The notes beneath the pieces are model-generated. The model saw nothing but the letters and a program-made list of their open reading frames with translations, was not told the origin of the DNA and made no database searches. Below are positions 46,103 to 57,256 of a DNA stretch of 64,000 bases, in pieces. The DNA is taken from the NCBI GenBank assembly GCA_034509735.1, contig JACGWO010000008.1, forward strand, positions 16,317,864 through 16,381,863. The letters are read 5' to 3'. This DNA comes from Sesamum alatum. Its lineage: Eukaryota > Streptophyta > Magnoliopsida > Lamiales > Pedaliaceae. Numbering within the stretch: position 1 is the first letter of the stretch; the number at the start of each line of letters is the position of its first letter. Position numbers and translations under genes: made by a program.

Positions 46103-46980
46103 TCCAATTGATTCCAAAAGCTCAATTGGATTTATTTGATCTCATCAAATAAATCGTAGCCCATATCCCAATTAATATTAATCCCATCAAATAATCGAGC
46201 CTAACCTGGTTTATTTTGATCTCATTAAATTATCAAGTCCAAACTCTAATTAAATTCATCCTATTAATTAATTCATTTGGTCCAATTAAATTGATCTTAT
46301 CAATTTAAGTGAACTTAACTAAAAAATTTGATTAATCTCATTAATTAAATTTAGGGTTTCCCATCACATGGGCTCTTCGATTTAAATGATCACATCATTT
46401 AGTCACAAATTAATTTAAACTCTTTAAACTAATTCCTTCCTTCAAGAATTAATTCATGATTAACTCTACTACTTCCTTGAGTGGTGTGTATGACACTTTA
46501 GGTTCACCCTCAACTAGACTTAGACTTATATCAAAACACAATTTAATTAGCAAGTATTGTTGCCGCTAGATTAAATAAATTATATTTAATTAATCGCTTT
46601 CGATTAATACTTAATCCGGAAACACGCATCACCAGTGGTGGTCGTCTAGCAACGATCCATGACTCTAGGGAATAGGTAAAAATAACGTGAACCTCAAGGC
46701 TACCGAGTGCTATATGGGTACGGTCCTTTTATCGAACATCTCTTAATCTTAGTCTAGGGCATGAAATTGATCATTGGTTTCCATACTGGACTAGACATCT
46801 ATACTTAATAATTCTATTGTGTTTCTCCACTTGATGAACATAGAAAACCACTTTCCTATTTGATCACCCAATGTGATCACATACTCCCGGGAGCACAACA
46901 CACTTCTCCCTAAAGGCGGAGTTCAGGTATCCTGTTTTGTCAATGGATGACCTAAGTACCCTCGTCAAAATCATGAATTT
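46103..46980 (-). repeat. Copia-family LTR remnant
   Basis: Shares the middle of the copia LTR in minus orientation: TGACACTTTAGGTTCACCCT, GGTGGTCGTCTAGCAACG and CATGACTCTAGGGAATAGGT. The terminal parts are missing and it is strongly diverged, so it is probably an old copy. Confidence 0.7.
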
Positions 46981-47440
46981 CAATTTATTCGGTGTCAGTT
47001 GGAGGTAGGGTCTGGCGATTTGAAGGTGGAGTAACTGAAGCAACTGCAACACTTGTTTGAGCTGCAAGACCTTGGGGAGGGTTTGAAGGTTTGGCACCGC
47101 ATGAAGAACTGCGAGAAGGTAAGACAGCTGCAACTGCTTCTTATTTGACGAACCAGTTGAGCAAGTCTAGCGGACCTGGCAGACATGATTGTTTCTTCTA
47201 CACTTCATATGGGGACTTATTATCAATAACATATTTATACTCTCTTTTACTATTAAGGTAAAAGAAACCCTCAATATATCTTCAATTAAAGGATGCAAGA
47301 AAAGTCTCAAACCTGCCTCAATGTCTGCAACATGGAATATCCTACTCCTAAAGGCGACATATGAATTCTATCCGCTTACAGAAGGAAGACGTTCATACTC
47401 ATCAAGAATAAAAAACTTTGACCTAATTTCTTCAAGGTGA
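46981..47440 (-). pseudogene. Possible second fragment of the antisense transposon-protein frame
   Basis: The minus strand reads IRSKFFILDEYERLPSVSG, a stop, then HVADIEAGLRLFLHPLIEDI (47300-47440), similar in style to the start of PF04195-like proteins. Downstream the reading is Leu/Gln-rich and unconvincing. Very short. Confidence 0.3.
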
Positions 47441-47789
47441 CATCTTGTTAATCATGCTTTGGTTTTCAGGACAACACATCTAAACCTTTTTCTAGTTTCC
47501 GTTGCACTTTCAGTTACATGTTCCCTTTTCAAGTCAATGGAATATCTACTACTAATGAAGCACATGTAAAATATACATACTAAATCTATAACAGATCTAT
47601 CGAGAAATTTATCTATGGGAGCACATATGACCAGATGACATTAACTTCCACTTAGCAGTCTAAATTACAGTCTTATGGCTAGAGCTCAGGTCAATGAGTT
47701 TAACTTTGGGTTTGCCCTTTGAAATTTTAAGTTTAGTTAAACTAAAATTTTATTTGGTTTCATTTCAGTACATCCTCCCAATTTTTATA
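47441..47789. other. Spacer
   Basis: No coding, repeat or RNA signal recognised in this AT-rich stretch. Confidence 0.5.
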
Positions 47790-47957
47790 GGGTTAAATGC
47801 AATTTGCCCCCTATGTTAATTAAAAAGAGCAATTATCCCCCTATAAAAAAATAACTAGCAATTTACCCCCTTGTATTATTCAAAATGCAGTAAATAACCC
47901 CTCACTGGGGTTTTTTGCACATTTTGCATATCACAAGGGGCTAATTGCATTTTTCCC
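47790..47957. mobile_element. Small Mutator-type MITE, family 3
   Basis: 168 bp, GGGTTAAATGCAATTTGCCC at the left and GGGGCTAATTGCATTTTTCCC-like at the right. Flanked by AATTTTTATA on both sides (47780-47789, 47958-47967), a 10-bp match containing the 9-bp duplication. Interior rich in CCCCCT/AGGGG motifs. Confidence 0.88.
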
Positions 47958-48239
47958 AATTTTTATAGTTGACCTAATTTGCTTCCCCTTTTCTAAGACA
48001 AGTGATAGAGAGGTTAGGGTTAGGATGAAGTTCGCCTAAGAAGATGATTGAAGTTTTAATGGAAACGAATCTAAAAATTTTCTGAGTATATTGTAGTGTG
48101 CTCATTTTCTCCCATAACTAATCAAAATAACATGTTGGTTTAATCCTAGCCGCTAGTGAAATGGACGGTTGGACAAAATCCACTTGAACGAAACTAAACT
48201 AACTTTCTACCACTTGGGCCTACACTCCATTCAAATATG

Positions 48240-48606
48240 TTAGTTGGGTTGCTGATAATATTTGCTAGTCTTCATATCGGGCCGGGAGGCAGATCTCTCG
48301 TCTGGGCCGTGAGCTGTTTGTTGTTAGGCCTACCACATAATTGGGTTAAATCGTATCATTGGCCCCCTCATGTACAATGGTCTTGTCCTTGAGGCACAAC
48401 TGGTCCAACTCAAGTGAGAACGCGGGCAAGGGTTCCCAGGTAGCTTCAAGATCATTTTGCCCTTGCCACTTTACCAAAACCTCTAGTTTCACCTCCTTCC
48501 CCCATAAGTCCATAACTCGAGCTAGCATCGACGATAATTGCTCCGAAGTGGCTGCTGAAAGTGGGCAGATCCGACTCTGTGGATTCCCAAAGGGTGGAGA
48601 ATGGAC
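48240..48606 (-). pseudogene. Gypsy chromovirus integrase end with chromodomain
   Basis: The minus strand reads LEVLVKWQGQNDLEATWEPL (48430-48490), the core of a retrotransposon chromodomain, then LDQLCLKDKTIVHEGANDTI and a stop. Known chromoviruses carry this domain at the C-terminus of integrase. Only this tail remains; it is cut at 48606 by a copia LTR. Confidence 0.85.
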
Positions 48607-49218
48607 TGTTAGAATAGGTGACCGTGAAACCAATCTTGTTAGGCTTATGTAACCTATTTGTGACGATATGGTGTTTAAATAAAGTTTATGAATAAAAGTG
48701 ATATTCATATTTGGCATTAATTCTTTGTGTTCACTTAACTGCTTTACATTACAAACTGTTCAATGCACAAAATAACCCACAGACTAAAAGGTTAATCCAA
48801 GAAATTGGACTGCGTATAGGATGGCAAGGCATGAAATCAGTTTCTGTGGAGCGGTCTGAAATACTCCAAGTCGAAGGACCTCAAGATAGAGTATCGAGAG
48901 TCCATTTGAGACTTGCACTAAGCGATTACAATCGCGTTTCATCAACGAGTGACGAGAATCGTCCATGTAATGTTAGTGGGTTAGCCAGCTTGGTGTCGGC
49001 TGACTAAAGTGACTCATGGGAATCGTCATATGAGAAACCTTGAGTAGGTTGGTCGGTATGACTCGAATGTCCTCGGACTTGAGGGACTATTATGGTCACA
49101 TACACACCGTGCTTGTATCTTAGATTCGGCAAGAGGCTACCAAGTCGAGAGACTCGATTATCATAAACCCTATCTAGTGCAGTCAAGATATGCAGTATGT
49201 GAAAGCCTACGGAAGACG
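48607..49218 (+). repeat. Copia LTR head, plus orientation
   Basis: Starts TGTTAGAATAGGTGACCGTG and follows the LTR start for about 590 bp, to ATGCAGTATG near 49196; a short unmatched piece then leads to the minus-strand LTR at 49219. It is the inverse of the right end of that LTR, so the two form an interrupted inverted repeat. Confidence 0.85.
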
Positions 49219-51181
49219 TGTGGATCGTCCCGGGAGGAGCGCGAATGCGGAAGCGCGATATAAAATAAAATACGAATTTAAAACATGCTCATACATAATT
49301 GTAAATAACACGTTCAAGGGTGTTTCCTTGAACCTCTCGGACATTTGGTGTATCTCATGACTAAATAAAACATGCAAAATCATGGAGGCCATAGGGTAGA
49401 ATAAACAAAGACACCAACAAAAGAACCTACCCAGTTGCAGTTTTGTTTTCAAACCGCTACTCGTGTTGTTCCCCGTTTTTCACCAAGATATTGAATAAGA
49501 GACCCTCTAAATCGTATATGCAATCCGCCCATGTATCTTGATCCTCGTGCTACGAAATCAAGTGTATATATTTAGAGAGGACGGATCGACCAAACATTAT
49601 GAGTTAACGTGATCAATCCTCCTTAAGGTTCACTTGTATGAAACAAGGAACCAAAACCTTTTCTTGGGAGAGGGGTGGTGGACGAGTGAGGGAGAGAGGC
49701 TGAGTAGTGGTGTGTGTGTGTGTGTGTTTCTTGATCATCATCTTTCTAAAGTCTTAACCTAGGTGTATTGATAGAAGAGGAAACCTATTCCTCTTCAAAC
49801 TCCAACCTTAGAAGCTTGGTTTGACTAGGATTTTGACCTAGTCAAAGTTCTAGTCAAACTAGGTTTGGATTAGTCAAACAAATCTAGGCCCTTGATCTCT
49901 CATCTTTAATCTCATCCATCCATTTAATTATGGAATATTTAAATGCTATTTAAATAATCCATGGGTCTTTTAAATAAATAAAATAAATAACAATATTTAT
50001 TTAAGCCCACTTAATTTATTCCAATAAATTTAATTTTTTTATTAGTTAATTGCTCTTAATCTAATTAAAGGAATCAACATCCCAAGAAAGAAAAGGGAAC
50101 CGATTAAATCTAATTTAAATCGTTCAACCTCTCTAAATTAATTCCAAATTAAATAATTTTGATGCGTGCGGATTGTGTATGATTCTTTACGTTCACCCTC
50201 AACTAGACTTGGCCGAATTTCGAACCTTCTTATGACAGGAATTCGTCCGTCACCATAGGTGGCCGTCTAGCAACGGTCCATGGCACTAGAGACTAGGTGA
50301 ATATTTATGGTGTGAACATTTAGGCTTTTTAGTACGTTTATCCTTCCACCTACAATCTCACTGCTTAAAGTCTAAGGCATGGAACTGTAGGTACCCATTC
50401 TCGACCTAAGCCTTGCTTCGTCCATACAAAACGTCACAGGGGTCCTATCCATTTGTTCAGTTACTGTGGCCACAGATTTATCAGGGACGAGTCTCAGAGT
50501 AAAGTGAGATATTGCCGTCACCCTTCTGACAAGAGATGGATCCTCTCTTAGGACCTAGTGTCACGCTACACATCTTGACTGCACTAGATAGAGCTTATGA
50601 CTACCGAGTTACTCAACTGGCAGCCTTTCGCCATACCTAAGATACAGGCACAATGTGTAGGTGATCTCTGTAATCCCTCAAGTCCAAGGATCAATTCGTA
50701 CTGTTGGAACCAGGAATACAAGTTATACCAGGCTGACCCTACTCAAGGTTTTCCATATGACGGTTCCAACGAGTCACCTCAGTCAGCAACCACCTAGTTG
50801 GCTGACCCACTAACATTGCATGGATGAGCCTCGTCACTTGTCGATGAAACGCGACTGCAAATGCTTAGTGCAAGTCTCACACGAACTCTTGATACCCTAT
50901 CTCGAGATTTCTTGACTTGGAGTATTTCAGACCGATCCGGAGAAATTGATTTCATGAACCACCATCCAATGCGCAGTTCCAGTTTCTCGGAATGTGTTTG
51001 GTCTGTGGGCTTTGCTTGTGCAGCGAACAGTTAACGTAAAGCAGTAAGTGAATACAAACAAAGTATTAAGCCAAATGAATATCATTTTCTTATTCATTAC
51101 AATTTATTAAAACATTGAAATTGTTCGGACATAGGTTACATTAGCCGAATCAGATTGGCTTCACGGTTACCTATTCCAACA
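49219..51181 (-). repeat. Copia-2 3' LTR (1.96 kb)
   Basis: TG at 49219 (TGTGGATCGTCCCGGG) to CA at 51181 (CTATTCCAACA). It is followed on the right by a polypurine tract on the minus strand (AAGTGGGAGATT, 51182-51193), which fixes it as the 3' LTR of a minus-strand element. Includes a GT microsatellite at about 49710-49725. Confidence 0.9.
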
Positions 51182-51195
51182 ATCTCCCACTTGAC

Positions 51196-52506
51196 CTAAA
51201 GCCAATTGCCCATATGCCTAATCCCCATCTTCTCAAGATGCTGCATATGAGCAGTTTGTGACATAGGTTTTGTCAATGGATCTGTTGTGTTGTCTGATGA
51301 GTTGACTCGGTCCATCCGGACGTTGCCTCTTCCTACCATTTCCCTCAAAAGGTGGTAGCGTCTAAGAATGTGCTTAGATCGGTGATGGGATCTCGGTTCC
51401 TTTGCGTGCGATATCGCTCCATTGTTATCACATAAGATAATTACGGGCTCAGCAATGCTAGACACCACACCCAACTCTTGGATGTAGTTTCTCATCCACA
51501 CCGCTTCTTTGGCAGCTTCTGAAACTGCTATGTATTCGGCTTCAGTGGTGGAATCTGCCGTGGTTTCTTGCTTGAAACTTTTCCATGCCACCACACGACC
51601 ATTGAGTCTGAATACATAACCCGACTGAGACTTGGCATCGTCGTCATCCGCCTGGAAGCTATCATCACTAAAGCCTTCCAGTATTAACTTTCCATTGCCA
51701 TAGACCAAGAACATTTCCTTAGCCTTCCTCAGGTACTTAAGGATGTTCTTGACCACATTCCAATTTGCCTCGCCAGCACAGGACTGATATCTACTTGTTA
51801 AACTTAAGGCGTAAGCGATGTCAGGCCTTGTGCAGTGGATGACGTATTGGATGCTGCCTACGCCAGAAGCATAGGGAATGCTCTTCATTCTTTCAAGTTC
51901 CTCATCAGTCTCGGGAGACTGTTTCTTGGATAACTTGATCCCATGCCTCATGGGAAGGAAACCTCGTTTGGAGCTATCCATGTGAAATCTTTTCATGATT
52001 TTCTCTATATACGAGTTTTGGGTCAATCCTAACATTCTCTTAGATCTGTCCCTGACAATCTGGATGCTTAGAATGTAGGAGGCTTCACCCAAGTCCTTCA
52101 TGGAAAATTGCATGGATACCATGCTTTTGTGTTACTTAACATTCTAACATTATTCCCTATGAGTAGAATGTCGTCCACATAAAGCACTAGGAATACTGCA
52201 GAGCTCCCACTGACCTTCTTGTGTACACAAGGATCGAATTCATTTTTGATAAAATCATATCCTCGTATGACTTCATCAAAGAGAATGTTCCACCTACGGG
52301 ATGCTTGTTTGAGGCCAAAAATGGACTTTTGGAGACGACAGACCTTCTGCTCTTCTCCAGCAACCGTGAATCCCTCCGGGTAATCCATGTAGATCTCTTC
52401 CTCAACGAAGCCATTGAGAAATGCCGTTTCACGTCCATCTGCCATATTTCATAGTCATACCATACTGCTATGGCAATCAGGATACGAATGAACTTAGCCA
52501 TGGCTA
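51196..52506 (-). pseudogene. Copia-2 pol fragment: RT (part) and RNase H
   Basis: Minus strand: WQMDVK (near 52450), then, after a frame change, EEEIYMDYPEGFTVAGEEQK, FLVLYVDDILLIGNNVRML (YVDD active site), then after a shift near 52110 FSMKDLGEASYILSIQIVRD and a long open RNase H part (DNNGAISHAKEPRSHHRSKH, DPLTKPMSQ) to the stop at 51196. The N-terminal RT, integrase, protease and Gag are gone. At 52506 it is cut by a plus-strand LTR head of the same family. Confidence 0.9.
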
Positions 52507-53145
52507 TGTTAGAATAGGTGACCAGAAAGCCAATAGGTTTGGCGTTTTGTAACCTATTTGACAACTTGATGTAATGTAATATTATGTAATGAACAAAATG
52601 AGTATTCTTTACCATTGGTGTCTTCTTTGTTGTGCTCATTTTCCCTATGCTAACATGGAATTTTACATATATCGCAACAAAGCCCACAGACCATGATTAA
52701 CAACTTTTGCAGTTGGGCCTCACATTGGATGGTGGTCATGAAACCAACTGATAAAGAGTTGGGTTTGAAATGTTCTAAGTCGAGGACCTCGAGACAGGGC
52801 ATCGAGAGTCCTATGGAGACTTGCATCAAGAGTCATTTTCATTGGATGAGTGCCGTGTTTCATCGGCGACAGGCGTGGGACGCCTACACAATCTTGGTGG
52901 GTTGGTCGACTGGGGTCGAGCCGACTAAACTGACTCGCGGGGATCATCATATGGAAGCCTTGGAGGCTTGGTCGGTATGATTGGATTTCCCCGATTCCGA
53001 TAGTACGGGAGTAGTCCTCAGACTTGAGGAGCCATGGCAGTCACGGACACAGGATAGCTGTATCTTGGATCTGGCGAGAGGTGATCATTCTGTAAGATGA
53101 TCATTATAAGCCTTGTCTACTGCAGTCAGAATGTGTAGCGTACGG
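52507..53145 (+). repeat. Copia LTR head inserted in Copia-2 pol
   Basis: Starts TGTTAGAATAGGTGACCAGA after GGCTA. It is close to the inverse of the LTR at 40720-42002 (shared GACATTATGT/AATGTAATATT-type block and TCGAGGACCTCGAGACAGGG). Homology stops near 53145 (GTGTAGCGTACGGT), about 640 bp in. The remainder of the element and the rest of the interrupted pol are absent. Confidence 0.82.
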
Positions 53146-53595
53146 TATTATCAGCAGAAGGAGAAAAGAATTGGAGGGAAGTAGATATATATATATATAT
53201 ATATGACCAATAGAGTAAATAAAAATAAAATGTGTATTTTTTTTTCTTTTTGGCCTTATGCTTTCACTTTTCCGCCCAATTTCGGACGGAAACAAAATTG
53301 AAATCCGAAGGGGTTTCATATATATCCAGTTTTATTTTCCTTCCATCTCTTCCCCCGAACCAAACTCTAAACGTTTTTTTATACATCCTCTTTTACTTTC
53401 ACTTCTCCTATACCTCCACTTTTTCTCCCAACTAGAACTCTACTCGATATTTCATGTTGATTATTACGGGCCTACATGATTGGCTACTAGGCCCTTATCT
53501 TTTCCCTATTTTTCTCTCTCATTTCTCAACCAACATTTTTAATTTATCTAACTTGATATAATTTTGCAAAATATTTTCAATATTAATAAAAAATA
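53146..53595. other. Spacer with (TA)n
   Basis: Contains a short (TA)n run near 53186-53205 and pyrimidine-rich DNA. No gene recognised. The last nine bases are the target duplication of the next MITE. Confidence 0.55.
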
Positions 53596-53852
53596 GGATA
53601 AATTATAGTGACACCCCTGATGTGAAGCCCAATTACACAAACACCCCATGTCTTTTGTAAAATTATAACTACACCCTCTGAGGTTTTAATTGTATTGCAA
53701 CTACAACCCCTATTCAAAGGCAAAGCTTATATTAATTCCCCTGAAAAAATTTACACTAACACCCCTCAGGGGGTGTAGCTGTAATTTCACAAAAGGCAAG
53801 GGGTATTTGTATAATTGAGCCTAACCTCAGGGGGTGTCAATGTAATTTACCC
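53596..53852. mobile_element. Mutator-type MITE, family 2, copy 2
   Basis: 257 bp; the left end GGATAAATTATAGTGACACC has one changed terminal base, the right end GGTGTCAATGTAATTTACCC is intact. Exact 9-bp TAAAAAATA at 53587-53595 and 53853-53861. Collinear with the copy at 45836-46093. Confidence 0.93.
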
Positions 53853-53861
53853 TAAAAAATA

Positions 53862-55415
53862 TTATCTGTTTTTTTATAATTAGAATATATAACAGGAATA
53901 AATTTGTCACATTGATCAGGATAAATCCTCAACCCTATAATTTTCAACAAGATTTTCGTTTAATTATGAATTTTCTTGATGAAATACTAGTCGTGTTTTC
54001 TATATGTGTTCACATAAAATTGTGTCTGCAAAAATAATTACAAGACAAGGAAATATATGGATAAATAAATTTATTGATTAAGATGGAAGTGGATACAATC
54101 TTTGATTTGGATGTAATCCCCTGATTTTTCTTGGATGTGGACGTGTAATCTTCTCCAAATTTGAGAACAAACTATGCGTCACCTTGAAATTTGTTATCAA
54201 GGCTCGAAGGAATTGATGCCAAGGAAGACGTGGAACCTTCGTGGTCGGGGATCTTTATCGTGGCAGAGAGCTTTTGGACTTGAGTTCTTTTGGATTTGTT
54301 GTGTTGTATGGAGTGACTCCTTGCTTTGTGTTGTGTTCAATGTTCTATGGAATTCCCTTGTGGTGTGATGGAGGCCCTTATTTATAGGCATGAGTAAGGC
54401 TACAGTAGCTTGGGCTCACGTCTGTTGGGCTTGAACACTATAGGTTTTATGGATCGATCAACTATCAGATTGCACTTGAATATGCTTTGGCCCAATTAAC
54501 TAATCCAAAATAAAAAAATGACTTGTATTTATTCTGGATTAATCCATCAAAATACATAAGGCCCAAATTTAGTATGAACGCTTATACGAATTTGTCGGCT
54601 TGAAGGTATGAAAGCCCAAATTTGTTATGGGATTTAATTTGGTACCCAATTATTAGTCAATTTATTTTGAACTTTTAATTGGTAATTTATTTTAATTTTT
54701 TTTATGTCAACAATATTCAAAATGTGACAACGTATCTTTTTCACCTCCAATTGCAAATATCTCCAAAATCCACATTTTCATGTTTTGCCCTATTTTTGTA
54801 ACACAAACTTTAGCCTTTTTTTCCCACTTGCCTACACACCCAATATTTGAACCCAAATATTTTAAAAATAGATTTTAAAGCTTAAACTTCTTTGATTGTA
54901 TCTTATTAGACCTTGTTTACTTGTGGGGTTAGGGCTGCATATCATAAGATATCCAACCTAATATTTTATTTACTTGCATTTAGGCCCGGCCAGGAGATGT
55001 CACTCTGGCCCGTGATTAATTATGATACAAAGATGATTTAAAATCCTACCAGGCTTTGTGGATTTATTATTCCACCAGGCCCACTTGAGGGGAGTTTACA
55101 TGATTTTACACATTTGTCTATATATATGAAAATATTTGTTTCGAAATAACCTCAGTCTTACAGAATATCTACAAAATTTCTTGATTTTTCTTTCACTGGT
55201 TTCCCACATTTAGTTTTATCTCAAATTTTATCAATACATGTAAATAAAGTATCAGTGAAATAATTTAATCACATTCTGTATTTTATGCATCATTAATCTA
55301 TCCCAACTTAATCCCATCCGAATACAATGCCTAAGGGACATATAGAATGGTGAAACTAGGTTCGAGCCAACCATAAAATATATAAGATAGATATGTATTT
55401 TCACGGGCCCAAACC
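53862..55415. other. AT-rich spacer, possible LTR debris
   Basis: No credible coding frame. A minus-strand CCTATAAATAAGGGCC (near 54370-54386) looks like an LTR TATA region, but no matching ends or second copy were seen. Confidence 0.4.
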
Positions 55416-56139
55416 TGTCAGATGCGAGCAAAAAATGTAGTGCTCGATCCAGTTAGAGTGAAAAATAATAAAGTATAATGCAAGAAAATAAAAGAGTGAA
55501 AATGAGAGTGTTATTTCGTGTTTTGCTTGTATAAATGAGAGATTGATGTTGAAATCAAGCTATAAATTTGAATTACAAGTGTTCCTTCAAGCCAAAGTGA
55601 TAACATGAAGGTGAAATTTGGATAATATAGACGCAAGTTGTCATAGGAGGATAAAAACTTTAGAGGAGGGTAAAAACTTGTCTTCTCCCACTGGGGGAGG
55701 TCTATATTTATAGGCAACATTCAGTTTGTTGGAGAAGATCATAGATTTGGGGAAGCAAGACCTCAAAGTTGTCAGATAATGCTGCATCCCCATCAGATTC
55801 GATGGAGAGTCCCCAGAGGTTGCAGGATCCCCCTCAGATTTAGGGGAGGGCAGTTGGAGATCCACAATTTTTTGGGGGTAATTGGAGTCTATGAGGCCTT
55901 CTTGGATCAAGACCCTCTAGGATTTGGGTTGATTGGACTTCTTTTGGCTAGTTTATTTGCTAAGGGGGCCTGCCGGACTCCTTAGGGGCTCTACTTGGAT
56001 TTGGCTTCCTAGGGCCACGAATTGGGCCCCCTTAGAGGGCATTTTGAGCATTGCATTCCTTTGGTCTTGTGCGATCTCTTTCTTTATTTTGGGTCGTTTG
56101 GGCCTCTTTGGGCCAGCCCATTTTTATGTACATCAATCA
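55416..56139 (-). repeat. Gypsy-4 probable 3' LTR
   Basis: TG at 55416, CA at 56139; minus strand start TGATTGATGTACATAAAAAT. A polypurine tract on the minus strand (GGAGGGGGGGAGGGGT, 56140-56155) directly precedes it. TATA-like CCTATAAATATAGACC lies at about 55690-55705 on the minus strand. No partner LTR is visible, so the boundary rests on the tract and TG/CA. Confidence 0.6.
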
Positions 56140-56395
56140 ACCCCTCCCCCCCTCCAGTAGGTGGAGACTTCATCACTTATTAGAGTAGGCGTTTTCGTTT
56201 AGCAGAGGCAAAAGACTGGCCCGAAGAGCAAGTCATTTATTTTTTCGGTTTTTTTGCAAGGAAATATTAGTAGGATAAGCATGCTTAGAGAAAGAAGAGT
56301 TTACTTCGTGCCTATAGAGAGCATGACTTTTCAGAAGGTGCATGCTTGGAGTAAGGTTTATGTGTCTCCACGCAAGAGGGCTTATTTGAAAGTGC

Positions 56396-56727
56396 CTACT
56401 AGTAGTAGGACTTAGGCACCTCATCGAAGGAAGGATAAGGTATCCACTCGAGGCAGGGCTTAGGTGCCTTCGCGAATGAGGGCTTCGTTGAGGGTGCCTA
56501 CATTGAGAAAGACTTAGGGACTTCGCCTGGAGGAGTGATAAGTGTCCATCTGGAGCAGGGCTTAGGTGCCTCCGCTGAGGAGGCCTTGTGTGCCTGTGTG
56601 GAAGACAGGGCTTTTTATGCCTGCACAAAACATAACTTACATGTCCCCCAAAGAAGTGCCTAGGTACCTGCTCGAAGGAGGGCTTGGATGCCTCCACAGA
56701 GAAGAGCTTATGTGCCTGTGTGGAAGA
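56396..56727. repeat. 331-bp direct duplication, copy A
   Basis: Starts CTACTAGTAGTAGGACTTAG, ends GTGCCTGTGTGGAAGA. It differs from copy B (56926-57256) at about three bases and one C indel, roughly 99% identity. Separated from it by a 198-bp segment that holds the 5S sequence. Confidence 0.93.
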
Positions 56728-56779
56728 ACATAGGCTGCTCGTGCCGTAACTCCACCGGTGCGGAAAGTTATGCCCTTTC

Positions 56780-56898
56780 GGGTGCGATCATACCAGCATT
56801 AATGCACCGGATCCCATCAGAACTCCGAAGTTAAGCGTTCTTGGGCGAGAGTAGTACTAGGATGGGTGACCCCCTGGGAAGTCCTCGTGTTGCACCCC
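56780..56898 (+). rRNA. 5S rRNA sequence (single copy, probably a dispersed pseudogene)
   Basis: 119 nt from GGGTGCGATCATACCAGC to GTGTTGCACCCC, followed by TTTTT, a Pol III terminator. Ends are complementary (helix I). The internal control region reads AAGTTAAGCG, AGAGTAGTACTAGGATGGG and TGACC. Compared with the plant 5S sequence as I remember it, about four bases differ (for example CAGCATTAATG, GCGTTCTTGG, GACCCCCTGG). No TATA-like box is visible in the usual -28 region. Isolated, not in a tandem array. Alternatives: a 5S unit carried into the site by DNA repair, or part of a Cassandra-type TRIM, whose LTRs contain 5S. Confidence 0.9.
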
Positions 56899-56925
56899 TT
56901 TTTGCGAACTTCTCCACCCGTTTCT

Positions 56926-57256
56926 CTACTAGTAGTAGGACTTAGGCACCTCATCGAAGGAAGGATAAGGTATCCACTCGAGGCAGGGCTTAGGTGCCTT
57001 CGCGAATGAGGGCTTCGTTGAGGGTGCCTACATTGAGAAAGACTTAGGGACTTCGCCTGGAGGAGTGATAAGTGTCCATCTGGAGCAGGGCTTAGGTGCC
57101 TCCGCTGAGGAGGCCTTGTGTGCCTGTGTGGAAGACAGGGCTTTTTATGCTTGCACAAAACATAACTTACATGTCCCCAAAGAAGTGCCTAGGTACCTGC
57201 CCGAAGGAGGGCTTGGATGCCTCCACAGAGAAGAACTTATGTGCCTGTGTGGAAGA
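56926..57256. repeat. 331-bp direct duplication, copy B
   Basis: Near-identical to 56396-56727. Continues on the right into the ~39-bp tandem units of the Gypsy-4 3' region, while copy A continues on its left into the same kind of sequence. So the duplicated segment is gypsy DNA, and the 198-bp middle is the foreign part. Confidence 0.93.

Noticed and set aside
48607..51181. A single LTR with giant terminal inverted repeats
   Set aside because: The same family has an ordinary LTR without the inverted head at 4065-6144 with exact target duplication, and the head lengths differ between the two loci, so nested insertion is simpler.
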